A DNA stretch of 31,647 bases from Priapulus caudatus (GCF_000485595.1 NW_014577589.1:161088-192734); one strand, 5' to 3'; positions 10,803 through 21,401 are shown, numbered from the stretch's first letter. Notes: generated by a model not told the origin, from the sequence alone. Made by a program: numbers and translations.

Positions 10803-11071
10803 TCTCATGCCGTGGTGTTTGTGAGAAGATTGCAGGCGTGAACATAGGTAAGCGTATGTCACACCTGTTGGCGTGGACCGGCAGCGGTGCAGGGATGGGC
10901 TGATAGTTTATATTCTTACCGCTAGATACGTATCACGGGCATAGTCTACGAGAATCGGCCGTTACCATCATCGGCAGTAGCAAGCTACAGCAGTCGTCAA
11001 CCGATGCTACCCAGTAATCGCTAATTGCATGGCTCACCACCGATCCGCAGGGATTTTATAAACCTCCATAA

Positions 11072-11361
11072 GGCCAAACAAAATATAGGTGTTATCGTTT
11101 TCCTGACCGACCCTATTTATTCCGCAGCGCCCTAAACATTTTATTTGTCAATTTATCTTAAAGTAAAAAACAAAAATTTAATTTTAAAAAAAAATGAATT
11201 GGACAGTTCCTGCTTCAAACAGGCCACAACGGCACATCGCTTCGGACTATGGATTCCGTAAATAAAATGTTTCAATTAAATAAAAATGTTTTCCCTACCT
11301 ACCTACCCTATTTTTTTCCGGCATGAAACCGGTAACACACACTTATATTTTGTTTTGGGCC
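11072..11361. mobile_element. Harbinger-like MITE, 290 bp, 3-bp target duplication TAA
   Basis: It begins GGCCAAACAAAATATAGG and ends with the complementary TATATTTTGTTTTGGGCC, flanked by TAA on both sides (11069-11071, 11362-11364). The interior matches the element at 21751-22036 throughout (TGAATTGGACAGTTCCTGCT; TTCCCTACCTACCTACCC). There is no coding capacity. Three-base TNA targets fit the PIF/Harbinger superfamily. It lies in adducin intron 2. Confidence 0.85.
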
Positions 11362-11412
11362 TAAGCAGTCTAGTGCGTAAGATCTCCAAGCTACAGCATA
11401 AGTTATGTAGGT

Positions 11413-12008
11413 CTAATATGTCGTCTGATAATCTTGTCTGATATGTTGTCTGATAGCTGATATGTCGTCTGATATGTCTGTCTGATATATCATGGTTCGT
11501 CTGATATTGTCGTCTTATATGTCATGTCGCTCTGATATGTCGTCTGATATGCTTCGTCCTAATATGTCATGTCGTCGATCATGTCGTCTGATATGTCATC
11601 TGATATGTCGTCTTGATATGCTTATCTGATATCGTCATCTTGCATAATCATTGTGCGTCTGATATGTCTGTGCTGCATAGCTCGCGTCTAATATGTCATG
11701 TCGTCTGATATGTCGCTGATTATGTATCATGTCGCTCTGATATGTCGATCTGAATATGTCAGTCTGACACATGTCGTTCTGATATGTTATCTTGATGTGT
11801 CATCTGATAATGTCATTCTGCTCTTGCATATCGTCCTCTGATATGTCGTTCTGATATGTCATCTGATATGTCTTATGTTGTCTGAAGATGTTTGTCTGAT
11901 TATGTCATGTGGTCATCTTGGATACGTCCTCTTGATATGTCGTCTGATTATGTCATCTTGACTACGTTGCGTCTGATAATCTGATATGTCGTTCTGATAC
12001 GTCCTCTG
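11413..12008 (+). repeat. Degenerate 12-bp tandem array (TGATATGTCGTC)
   Basis: About 600 bp of imperfect units of TGATATGTC followed by GTC, ATC or GTTC, with frequent 1-base insertions. It fills the end of adducin intron 2 and stops about 10 bp before the exon 3 acceptor. Confidence 0.9.
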
Positions 12009-12018
12009 CATTTGCCAG

Positions 12019-12175
12019 GAGCATGTGTAACAGCATCTGCCGATCTCGCGACATCAAGCCAGCGGAGCTGCCAGGTACATGGCGCGCTCGCAGAAGCACC
12101 TTCGCTGCAGCCAGCTGGCTCTCTCTACAGACTCCGTGGACATGCATGATGGTCGGGGCTTCACACACACATCAC
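12019..12175 (+). CDS. Adducin exon 3 (start of aldolase class II-like head domain)
   Basis: An acceptor TTTGCCAG precedes a stretch whose frames together spell the adducin head. One frame reads LPIS, then RYMARSQKHLRCSQLA (12037-12120). LYRL follows at 12123-12134, VDMH at 12136-12147, and WSGLHTHIT at 12150-12175. Human ADD1 and ADD3 have KGEKLxRCKLA, LYRLVDLFGW and HIT or YIS in the same order. The exon ends at an excellent donor, CAC|GTGAGT. At least three frame changes are needed, and a TAA at 12028-12030 lies in the frame set by exon 2. This means either read errors or a decayed gene. No exon 4 was found in the remaining window. Confidence 0.8.
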
Positions 12176-12189
12176 GTGAGTCATTCTCT

Positions 12190-12239
<50 letters not shown>

Positions 12240-12269
12240 CTCCTCCTCCTCCCTCCCTCCCTCCTCCTC

Positions 12270-12313
<44 letters not shown>

Positions 12314-12316
12314 TCT
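12190..12316 (+). repeat. Compound (TC)n-(TCC)n-(TC)n microsatellite
   Basis: Two long CT runs flank a central TCC/CCCT block, starting about 15 bp after the exon 3 donor. The polypyrimidine tract could form triplex DNA. The frames of repeated S/L or E/R through it are compositional. Confidence 0.9.
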
Positions 12317-12485
12317 GACTGTCTCTCACGAATGTCTTACACTTACAGCTGCCTTTATTACTCGCTACTTTCTCACTCACTGCCCATATATTACTAGCGT
12401 TTAATATCACGATGCTGTCTCGCTTCCCTGCCGTATTCCACTGTGACGGTCTCACTCACGCTACTTGCTTTGTTGCCTTAAGCTA

Positions 12486-12658
12486 GCAGCACACTTCACC
12501 ATTTTCGTTGCTCGTACAGGCAATTTTTGTGGCCGTTGCCGCGTCACAGCACACTTCACCACAAGTTGCCACCACGAGCAATTTTCGTGGTGAGAAATCA
12601 AACCGGTTCAAACACGAAAATTGCCTGTACGAGCAACGAAAATGGTGAAGTGTGCTGC
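12486..12658. mobile_element. Non-autonomous element with 46-bp terminal inverted repeats
   Basis: The left arm 12486-12531 (GCAGCACACTTCACCATTTT...) and right arm 12613-12658 are inverted copies with 45 of 46 positions matching. The 81-bp interior repeats a variant of the end (CAGCACACTTCACCACAAG) and has its own hairpin (CACCACGA / TCGTGGTG). There is no clear target-site duplication and no coding capacity. It lies in adducin intron 3. Confidence 0.8.
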
Positions 12659-13507
12659 CCGCTTTATAGTTATACCGTACTGCCTTATATTACTGTCCTA
12701 TCTTACTATCCTGTCTTGCTCTTTTGTCCTTGTGCTGATCAGGTCCTTGTTATACTCCAGTCTTACCGTGTACGATGATGGTCCAGCGCGTTATTCGATG
12801 CTTATGTTGCGTAATATCGCCTGATAGTTTCTGTATGCGTGCAGCTCTCTCCTGCTGTCCCTCCGGCTGCTTGTTGCTCATGAGTTGTTCTCACTGCTGG
12901 CTGGTTGTCCCTCGCCACATGTAGATGCTTGCCCGCACACATGCTGTCATCCCTCCTGCTCGTGACCGTCTCCCGTTACAACTGATCGGTGCAAGAGTTA
13001 GTTGAGCATGCGCTCAAACACTCACGTCCCCGTAGTATCAAGCCAGCTCGATCGCTTGTGACAAGGTCCCCGCCCCCTGCGTCACTGAATGCTTACATTC
13101 ACCCCTACTGCTAGTCTTGGTGAAGTCTTACCAAGTAGAGGAAATGTGGAATTGATTTTTTAGTAACTTGGTTTCACTCTCACTCGAAGAATGTAAACTT
13201 TGGTTAGATTTCATCCTCTCTCTCTCTCTCTCTGTGGCTGATGTGTTGCCATCGTTACATCTTTCTCCCATCCTGCTTCGCTTGTGTGACATCGTTGCTT
13301 ATTCTCGCGTTTCGCTTTATGACAGACTGTAAATGCTTCCCCCTCCCTCTAACACTCCTGCTTCACCCTCTAACACTCGTGTAGCGTGTAACTAGGCGTT
13401 GCATCGCCACCGCGGGCGATGAATAACCGATGAGAGAGTAGTCAGTCTATAGATGGTCTGACGCCGTGTTATAAGATCCGCTCCCGCTGTTCGGACGTGT
13501 TCTCGTG
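12659..13507. other. Intron sequence, nothing recognised
   Basis: Unique C/T-leaning sequence with a short (TC)9 run near 13218. I compared its frames with the adducin segment expected after exon 3 and found no match. Confidence 0.4.
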
Positions 13508-14785
13508 CACGCGTGTTAGTGACGCGAGGTTTACTCACGCGTGTGTGTGTGTGGTGGGGGTGGGGGCTGTGTGTGGCGGTGGGGGCGGGACATGCACGAC
13601 GGTTTACCTCACGCGTGTGTCTGGTGTGGGGGGGGGCGGGGGTGGCCAGAGCACGAGGTTTACTCACGCGTTGATGTGTGTCTGTGTGCTGTCGTGTGTC
13701 GGGGTTGGGCGGGGCGGGCTGCCACCTGGAGTTCTACTCGACTGCCCGTAGTGCTGTAGTGGGCGGCGGGGGGGTGCCACGAGGTATTACTCACGCATGT
13801 GTGTGGTGGGGGGCGGGTGCGTGCACGAGGTTTACGCCACGCGTGTAGATGACTGTAGTGTGGGGGCGGGGGTCCGTGCACAGAGGCTTTTTACTCTCAC
13901 GCGTGATGTGTCGTGGGGTCGGCGGGGGGGCTCGTGCACGAGGTTTACTCACGCGCATGTGTGGTTCCGTGTGTGTCGGGAGGGGGGGGCGTGCACGAGG
14001 CTTTATCACCGCGTGGCTGTGGTGTGGGAGGTACCGGACACCGGGGGGTGGCGTGCACGAGGTTACTCACGCGTGTGATGCTGTGGGGGTGCGGGGGTGG
14101 CGTGCACGAGGTTTACTCAACGGCGTGTGTGTGTGTGCTGTGTGGTGGGGCGTGGGGGGGGCACAAAGGGGGCGTGCACGAGGTTTACTCACGCGGTGCT
14201 GTGTGTGGGGGCCGGGGGTGGCCAGTGCACAGGTTTACTCACGCGTCGTCGTGTGTGTGTGGTGTGGGGCTGGGGTGTTCGGGGGTTGGGGTGTGCACGA
14301 GTTTACTTCACGCGTTCGTGTGTGTGGGGGTGGCGGGTGGTGGGCGTGCCACGTAGTCTTACTCAACGCCGTGACCTGTGTGTTGGGGCGGGGGGGGGGG
14401 TGGGCCGTCTGCACGGGTTTTATCTCACGCGTGTGTGTGTGTAGGTGTGGGTGGTGAACAGGGTGGGGGGGGGGAGGGTGCACGAGGTTTTACTCACGCC
14501 AGTGTGTGTGTCGGGGGCGGGGCATTAAGTTGAGTGTGCACGAGGCGTTTACTCACGCGTGTGTGTGTCGTAGGGCGGGGGTGGCCGTGCACTAGAGGTT
14601 TACTTCACGCAGTGTTGTGTTGTGTGGGGGGGGCGGGTGGCGAATGTATCCGCCACACGCCGTGCACGAGGTTCTTTACTCACGCGTGTGTTGTGTGGGA
14701 GGGGGGGGTGCCACGAAGGTTTACTGTCACGCGTGGCGTGGTGTGGGGGGGGGGGGTGCACGAGGTTTACTCCACGCGTGATCAT
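13508..14785 (+). repeat. G-rich minisatellite array 1, about 21 units
   Basis: Units average about 60 bp: a conserved core CACGAGGTTTACTCACGCG preceded by GTG, then (TG)n, then G-runs of 4-10 with an occasional C. The core contains two palindromes, GTGCAC and CACGCGTG. Core copies vary by single-base indels, while spacers vary in length and composition. The G-runs give quadruplex potential on the sense strand of adducin. Confidence 0.9.
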
Positions 14786-16115
14786 CCCTGCCTCCCGCGC
14801 GGCCCGGGCATATTCCTGATCCATGTAGCTGGCTTGGTGTGTCATGCTGTGCTGGACGTGTGTCAGTGTGTGTGTGTTGTGATGTGTCTGTGTGTGTGTG
14901 GCGTGCGTCGCGTTGCGTGCGTTGCTGTGGGTGTTGTGCTGTGCTTGCGTGACGTGCGTTCGTCGCTGGGTGCATGGCGTTGGCGTGACCGGCGCGCTGC
15001 GTGTGTGCGTGGGTTGTGGGCTGCACACACGTAAACTGCCTGGGGCGCGTGTAAATGGTTTCTTGGAATTCTAATTTGTAAAAGGTAAGGATGAAGTTAT
15101 GGCAGTGGGTGGCTGTGATTAACCAGCAACACAGCCGGGCCAACATGGGCCAATTTTTTTCTTGTTTTGTGGGGAGGGGCTTGACTTTTTTCTGATGTTG
15201 CGGCGGCGTGTTGAGTGGGTGTTTTTTTCGTCCAGGCAGCAGCGCATGTAGTTTGGGTAATACTACAGCAGCAAATTGCAATGTAATTACTATCAGAGTC
15301 TCACTGCTGCATTACTCAGCGCTTAAAGCTGTGAATGTAAAAACATAGCTGCGATGTGGAAGAGTTTGTAATAAAGATGACAGGCTGGTGAAACTAATTA
15401 GTGGTACTTAAGTGTAATATGTGTGCGTGTGTAAACGCACTCAAGCACGAGCTAATACACGTGTAATTGGATTTAAAGGCGTTCGGGCTGACAGGAGGGA
15501 AGGGGGGGGGAATGCTTATTAAAATGGTCTGCGGCTCGGGAATTGCATTGATAAACGTCGGGTTTGGTATTTTAGAGACAGGCGTGTTATTTCGCTGTGT
15601 AACATGGTTTATCAGTATTAATTGTTAAAGTCATACTAGCCTCTAGGATTTTACTGCATACAACTGTACTTATTGGTATGAAACGAAATCGTCGTATAAC
15701 CCACACGTATTTGTTAGCCAGATTACCTAATTTAATTGTTATAATGTACGATTAAACAAGAATGCTTACGAAATTTGAAAGGCGCATGACACCCAGGCGA
15801 CGCCGTGCTGCACCCCGAAAAAGTTTGCGTATTTGACAATTTATTTTGCGGACGGGCCCGTGTTTGACAGGAGGCGAGGTTAATGCATAAAGAGGTGCAA
15901 GTTATATTTAATACCTAAATGCCTATCTTTAACCGAACGATATTCATTTTAGGCCAAATTATTCCACTATTATAACTTTTGAAACTATCATGGTCGTTTA
16001 TAGATAATTACAATCCTTTTGCGTTAAAAGGTGGAAATAAATAAGAATTCACCCTCGGTCTGAACGCCCTGTGCTGGAGAAGTGGTGTTTTGCCGCAACT
16101 TATCAGATCGTGCGC
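14786..16115. other. Unique block between minisatellite arrays, no gene recognised
   Basis: First a TG-rich section (14830-15040), then AT-rich unique DNA. No exon or element is supported. The sequence immediately left of the assembly gap is unique and not part of the minisatellite. Confidence 0.45.
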
Positions 16116-16140
16116 NNNNNNNNNNNNNNNNNNNNNNNNN
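16116..16140. other. Assembly gap of 25 N
   Basis: Exactly 25 N, probably a placeholder. The left flank is unique sequence and the right flank starts inside the G-rich minisatellite, so the missing length and the adjacency of the two sides are uncertain. Confidence 0.98.
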
Positions 16141-16723
16141 GCGTGCCCACGAGGTTTACTCACGCGTGTTGTGTGTGGTGTGGGTTGGGGGGCGTGCACG
16201 AGGTTTACTCACGCGTGTGTGGCTGTGTGTGTTGTGTGGAGCCTGGTGGGTGGGGGGGCGCTTGCACGAGTGGTTTACTCAGCGTGTTGTGTGTGCGGGG
16301 CGGCCGTGCACGAGGTTTACTCACGGCTGTGTGTGTGGTGTCGTGTGTGTGGGTGGGGGTGGGGGTGCACGATGTTTACTCACGCGTGTTGTGTGCTGTG
16401 GTGTGTGTGGGGGTGGGGGGGGGGTGCACGAGGTTTCTTCACGCGTGATGTGTGTGGGGGCGGGCGGTGCGCGTGCACGACTGGTTTTCACTCACGCGTG
16501 TGTGTGTTGGGGGGGGGGTGCACGAGGTTTACTCACGCGTGTGCTGTGTGTGGGGGGGGGGTGGTGCACGAGGTTTACTCACGCGTCGTGTGTGTGTGTG
16601 ATGTGGGCGCTGCGACGGGTGAGGGAATGGCTGCTGTGCGCACGAGGTTTACTCACGCAGTGTGTGTGTGTGTGTGTGTGGGGTGGGGGTGGGTTGCCAC
16701 GAGGTTTACTCGCACGCGTCTGT
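16141..16723 (+). repeat. G-rich minisatellite array 2, about 11 units
   Basis: Same core and same orientation as array 1, with (TG)n and G-run spacers, starting directly at the gap. It ends cleanly at CGTCTGTGGAAATTAAG, where unique AT-rich sequence resumes. Confidence 0.9.
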
Positions 16724-16955
16724 GGAAATTAAGAACATAAAATTCCCCCGCTCATTTACATGTTTAAGTGTGTGTTAGGAGTGGGTAATAGTAAACTCAA
16801 GATATGGGATCGGCATCATTTAGTGCACGCAGATTGACATCAACGCGATAATTGAAACAATAAAAATTTGGACAGTGATAATGGGCCAATTACGCATAAT
16901 TGTAATTTAAAAGATGATTTAGCCACTATTTGATGTATGGCTGTGGGGTTGATGG

Positions 16956-18845
16956 TAGGCGTTGCCACGAGGGTTTACTCACGCGAGTGTGTTGTGGCGG
17001 GGCCGTGCACGAGGTTTATCACGCGTGTGTGATGTGGGGGGGCGGGTGATGTAACGTGATGCGCATTCATTCTAGAGGTCGATTCCTAAGTCGATCGAGG
17101 CTGATTTACTTTTACGCGGTTGATAGTTTGCTATTGTCAGTGGGTCAGGGTTTCGCGTGATTTTGCCCTCCGCTTGCGAGCGAGAGTTTACTCAGGTTCG
17201 GCGAATGTGTGTGGTGTGCAATGTGTGTGGGGTGGCGGAGGGGGGGGGGGCGTTGCACGAGGTTTACTCACGCATGTGCAACGTTGTGTGTGGGGGAGGG
17301 GGTGGGTTTTGCTGCCACGGAGGCTTTGCTGCACGCGTGCCAACATTAGGTATTAGTTTAGTGCTAGGGGTAGATGGGCGCGTCGGTGCGGCGGTTAGGC
17401 CGGTGACTGCCCAGAGCTGACATATGTACGCTCATTACTGCTACGCGCTAGTGATACGTTCAAATGGGTTGCGGCGGACTGGATGCTCCTGGAGTGTGGA
17501 CGGTGGGTGGGTGGGTCTTCGGTGCACCGAAGGTTACTCACGCGTGTGTGTGTGGGGCGGGGGTGGTGCCCATCTAAGAATGGTCTTATACTCACGCAAA
17601 TGATAGTTCGTGATATTGGGGATGTCGGAGAAAGCAAAATATTAGTAATGAATAATAGATAGTTATATCAATATATATTTATCATATATTAATAATAAAT
17701 AGGTTAATTACTTCGCTCGAAGATATCGCGAGTGCACGAGGTTTTACTCACGCCGTGGAAGTCCTCATTTGCAATGTATGTTTTTATTGTTGCTTTGTCA
17801 TTGGGTGTGCCATGAAATGTTCGCTCGTGTGGTGTGGGTGTGAGGGGGGGTGCCCACGAGGTTTACTCACGCGTGGGTGTTTAAGTTGGTTAGTTAGTTG
17901 TTTATTTGGCATTTGTTTCGTGACCACTCGGTGCCTGGTGCGTGTGGGGGTGCTGTTGCACCGTAGGAATGACTACTTGCTTACTGCTTTATCGGGAGTG
18001 GGTCGTGTTAAGTGTGGTGCTCGGGATTGCGCGCGGGCGCAAGCTGCATGGCGTGTGTCCCTCGTGAGAGGTACTGTTTGTCCTACTTGTCGATGGTCAC
18101 TCTTGCGTGGTGGTTGTGGCGGCGCGCGCGTTGGCAAACAATTCATTTGGAGTTTGGCAACTCCCCTTCCCGCCACTGACACTATGTCGCTGTGGGGGGG
18201 CCGTGCCACGAGGATTTACTCACGCCGTTCGTGTGTGTGGGGGGGGGGTGCACGGAGGTTTACTCACGCCTGTGTCTGCGTCGTGACAGATTACCCGAAA
18301 TATGTGGTAGACTGTGTGTGGGGGGGGGGGTGAGCGATGTAGAGCACGTGTTGGTTTACTCACGCGTGTGATGTGTGGGGTATTTTATGAGGGTCTTCTC
18401 CGGGCGCAGCGCACGAGGCGCGGGGGTGCAGGCGGAGGTTTACTCACGCGTGTGTGTGTGGGCCCGGGGGGGGGTGCACGAGGTTTACTCACGCGTTTGT
18501 GTGTGGGGGGGGGTGGGTGCACGAGGATTTACTCACCCGCGTGTGTGTGTGTGTGCGGGCGGCCGTGCACGAGGTTTACTCACGCGTGGAGTGTGGGTGT
18601 GTGGGCTGCGCGCAGTCTGGCTTGCAGGGCGGAGGTTTACTCACGCGTGTGTGTGTGGGGGGGGGCCGTGCACGAGGTTTACTCCAACGCGTGTGTGTGT
18701 GGGGGGGGGTGCCACGTTTAGGGCTGTTCTACTGCACGCGTGTGGTCGGTTGCTGCGGCGTGGGTACGGCTTGTGGTGTGTGTACGCTATCGTGAGGTTT
18801 TTGGGTTTTGCCTGGCGAGCGTGTGCACGAGGTTACTACACGCGT
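16956..18845 (+). repeat. Dispersed solitary copies of the minisatellite core
   Basis: Single or few core units, all on the + strand, are separated by unique sequence: near 16962, 17000, 17253, 17525, 17732, 17850, 18203, 18248, 18350, 18436, then a short array 18475-18720, and 18822. Several have lost the TG/G-run spacer but keep the core (for example at 17732 and 17850). Intervening blocks such as 17880-18180 are not repetitive and show no recognisable gene. Confidence 0.8.
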
Positions 18846-18909
18846 GTGCCGTGACCACGGTGCGGGCGCTCGCTTTACTGGAGTCCCGTGGACAAGAGTA
18901 TTCGTCGTG

Positions 18910-18972
18910 TATCTCTCTCTCTCTGTCTCTCTCTCTCTCTCTCTTCTCTCTCTCCTCTCTCTCTCTCTCTCC
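18910..18972 (+). repeat. (TC)n microsatellite
   Basis: A CT run of about 60 bp with few interruptions, marking the end of the G-rich domain. Confidence 0.9.
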
Positions 18973-19488
18973 ACACACGACACACGAACGCAACCCTCTT
19001 TTCTGCTTCCATTCTTCCTTTCACGTTTCTCTTCGTCTCCCCCTTTTGAGTGGCGCCACCGTCGTTGTAATCAAACTGTAGTCGTTAGTTTTAAAATATT
19101 TTTTAATAATATTTCTAATGGTGATTGAACCATGAAACTTTTTATGTAGCGTAATTTTAACCTAAATTAACTGAAAATAACCCTATAACCTAGAGTAAAC
19201 GATCCCTTTAACCCTCCCTCCCACACTACACCCCCTTCTCTCCCGCCCCCTACCACCACGACCATCCACCTAACCGGTTTTCCTTGTCCCGCATATCGGT
19301 GCATGTTACGTCTAGGCCCCTGCTATGCCCCAACGACATACGTGCTACGCGTAAAACGGACACACGCTGGTTTAAGAAGTTGTGAAGTGTGTTTAACAAA
19401 GTTGATGTAGAGGAGGCATCTTGTGGGATGGAATTAGGAGTGTTGTGGGGGGTGTGTGTGTGTAGTGGAACATACCACATACACAACA
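18973..19488. other. Unique sequence, no gene recognised
   Basis: About 500 bp of mixed sequence with C-rich patches (19211-19270). No frame resembles a known protein. Confidence 0.4.
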
Positions 19489-19622
19489 CACGCACGCGCA
19501 CGCGCACAACACGCCACATGCACACACGCGCACGCGCACAACACGCCACATGCACACACGCGCACGCGCACAACACGCCACATGCACACACGCGCACGCG
19601 CACGCGCACAACACGCCACATG
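19489..19622 (+). repeat. 32-bp tandem repeat (ACGCGCACGCGCACAACACGCC type), four units
   Basis: Units spaced 32, 32 and 38 bp combine an alternating purine-pyrimidine part (CACGCGCACGCGCAC) with AACACGCCACATG. The last unit has an extra 6-bp CGCACG. The period is not a multiple of three, so peptide repeats in every frame are compositional. Alternating CG/CA sequence is Z-DNA-prone. Confidence 0.9.
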
Positions 19623-20581
19623 CGATGTTTGCAAATGCTCTTATCCTATCCTCGCATCCCTCACCCAATCAACCTGGACGTCCTCTACCCCCCCTTCCTC
19701 CTCCCTGGCTGTCCTCTAGCCCCCTCCTCCTCCTCATCCCCTTTCTTTCTCGCTGGTTCGTGGTTAATTGGTTAGTCAATACGCTAGCAGTGTACTGTGT
19801 GAGAGTCAGGCTGAGTCGACCGCAGCATCTGATAAGTCTTTATTCTGCTGTAGACGGCGGATCTAGGCGTGCAAACACCGGGGAAGCCACACGCTAATGT
19901 AGAGTAGCATCCAGCGGTGGAATGGTCAAACCGATGCTGTGAATACTAACGTTCTGTTTTACGTGTGCCGGTCCGTGGATCAGTGGCTGAGCAAGATAGT
20001 TGTTATATATGTCGTTCAATGGCCACATGTAAAATCTTACCTTTGCTTTAGATTCGCTTAAAAAACCCTCAAAGCATGGCTTAGCATGCTTTATAGTCAG
20101 ATATCCATTTCGTAGGCGTGATCTCATTTTACAACTGCCACTCAAATAAAAAAATTCCAAAAGTGTCCTTATATGCCGTATATATCTTTAGAAACAGTAT
20201 ATATAAGTGTCTGGTCTATAGACGTGTGATCGCAGGCATAGGTCTGCCTGTGTGTGTACGTCATGTGTCAGTGTTTCCCTGCATTAACATGAGCGAGGCG
20301 GGCCGCCTCTCTCAAATTCTCAGCCGCACACAGAAATTTGTCCAAAACACCGCCTCGCTGACGAAAATCGCTGTTCTTCCATAGAACAGTGCTTATAATG
20401 CACCAAAATAGCTTAGAATGCACCAAACTACACCATTTTTTCAGAAACCCTCGGACCCCTCTAGCTGGGAGAGCTATTGTTACCTCATCACAGACCTTTT
20501 TGCCCAGGAAACACTGATATATGTTAACATCGCTCTTCCTCTCTCTGCCTCTGTGTGTGTGTACGTCATACGTTAACAAAC
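19623..20581. other. Sequence left of duplicon B; possible old transposon remnant
   Basis: Open frames at 19894-20160 (-) and about 20290-20384 (+, starting MSEAGRLSQILSRTQKFV) are free of low complexity but I do not recognise them. The A-rich text around 20396-20470 (AATGCACCAAACTACACC, then CAGAAACCCTCGGACCCC) has the feel of a degraded interspersed repeat. No ends could be defined. Confidence 0.25.
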
Positions 20582-20774
20582 ACTAGCTATCGTCTGCACC
20601 AGGAAACACAGCTACTAGCTACAGAGAAAGCTAGACTACAATCGTCCTCACCTCTGCCTCTGGATATGCTATCTCTCTATATATACCTGTGATTCTGCTT
20701 ATGAATCCAAGGATAGGACAAAAGGTCTTGTAATATAATACGGTTGTCATGCTACCTATAGTAATGCCATCTAG

Positions 20775-20903
20775 CGACAGTTCTATGTGACAGTCCTATG
20801 CGACAGTTCTATGTGACAGTCCTATGTTACAGTCCTATGTTACAGTCCTATGTGACAGTCCTATGTAACAGTCCTATGTTACAGTCCTATGTGACAGCCC
20901 TAT
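20775..20903 (+). repeat. 13-bp tandem repeat, ten units (copy B)
   Basis: Units alternate GTGACAGTCCTAT, GTTACAGTCCTAT and GTAACAGTCCTAT. Copy A has five units in the same place. Confidence 0.9.
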
Positions 20904-21290
20904 GCAGGGTTTCTTATACATAAGAGGCACAGTGGCGCACTGCCATTGTGAAAATGTTCACTCTATTTACCTGCCGTTGTAAAAATAGTGTCAACCCAAA
21001 AATAAATAGATTACCACATGCTTCTGGCGCATTTAGCGTCAGTGTGACGCAGGGTCTACACTTTTCTGTTATTTCCTTTGAATCCATCATGAATGCATGT
21101 TTTTCCCAAACTGGCCATTAGCTCCTTTGTCTAATTTTCCCTGAGAAGAAACCCCGCTATGAGACAGCCCTATGTGACACTCGGTCATACGTGTTTAACG
21201 AGTGTGACTAAACTTGCTAGGCGAACTCGCGTTAATTCCGCGCGTGATTATTTTTCTCTCCTTGCAGATTGCGTATTACTCAACGTTGTC

Positions 21291-21401
21291 ATGGCAGATC
21301 AGGTCCAAGCTAACGGACCGTCTAGTGAGAAGTTCATCGATTCATTCAACCCTGATGATCCAGAATACATCCGCGAGCAGCAGAGGCCGGCTACGATCAG
21401 G
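21291..21401 (+). CDS. Adducin first coding exon, copy B (intact)
   Basis: The exon begins at an acceptor TCTCTCCTTGCAG|ATT (exon start 21268), has 23 nt of 5' UTR, then an ATG with G at +4 and an open frame of exactly 37 codons to a donor AGG|GTAAAA, phase 0. Residues about 19-31 read FNPDDPEYIREQQ, matching the conserved adducin N-terminus (human ADD1 ENNPEYLRERNMAPDLR); the exon ends RPATIR. Joining phase 0 to exon 2 (EDVREME) reproduces the family order. Because it lies downstream of exons 2 and 3, it cannot splice to them in order on this assembly. It may start a second tandem gene beyond the window. The acceptor implies a further upstream noncoding exon. Confidence 0.85.

Noticed and set aside
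9730-10845. 371-residue minus-strand open frame rich in Pro, Ser and Leu
   Set aside because: It is the reverse side of the GGA minisatellite; three frames are open at once and no non-repetitive domain is present.
10830-10855. Possible 12-nt micro-exon between TTGCAG and GTAAGC
   Set aside because: It contains TGA and TAG in the frame checked and does not fit adducin between exons 2 and 3.
14790-14870. Possible adducin exon 4: a frame reading FLIHVAGLV resembles the family's HFLINPFGLL
   Set aside because: Only about six scattered matches, no continuation into the next conserved block, and no clear splice sites.
13508-18845. CRISPR-like look: conserved core with variable spacers
   Set aside because: Spacers are low-complexity TG and G runs, there are no cas genes, and the window has spliced metazoan exons.
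20268-20579. Non-repetitive frames left of duplicon B (both strands)
   Set aside because: No recognised domain or splice context; kept only as a possible old repeat remnant.
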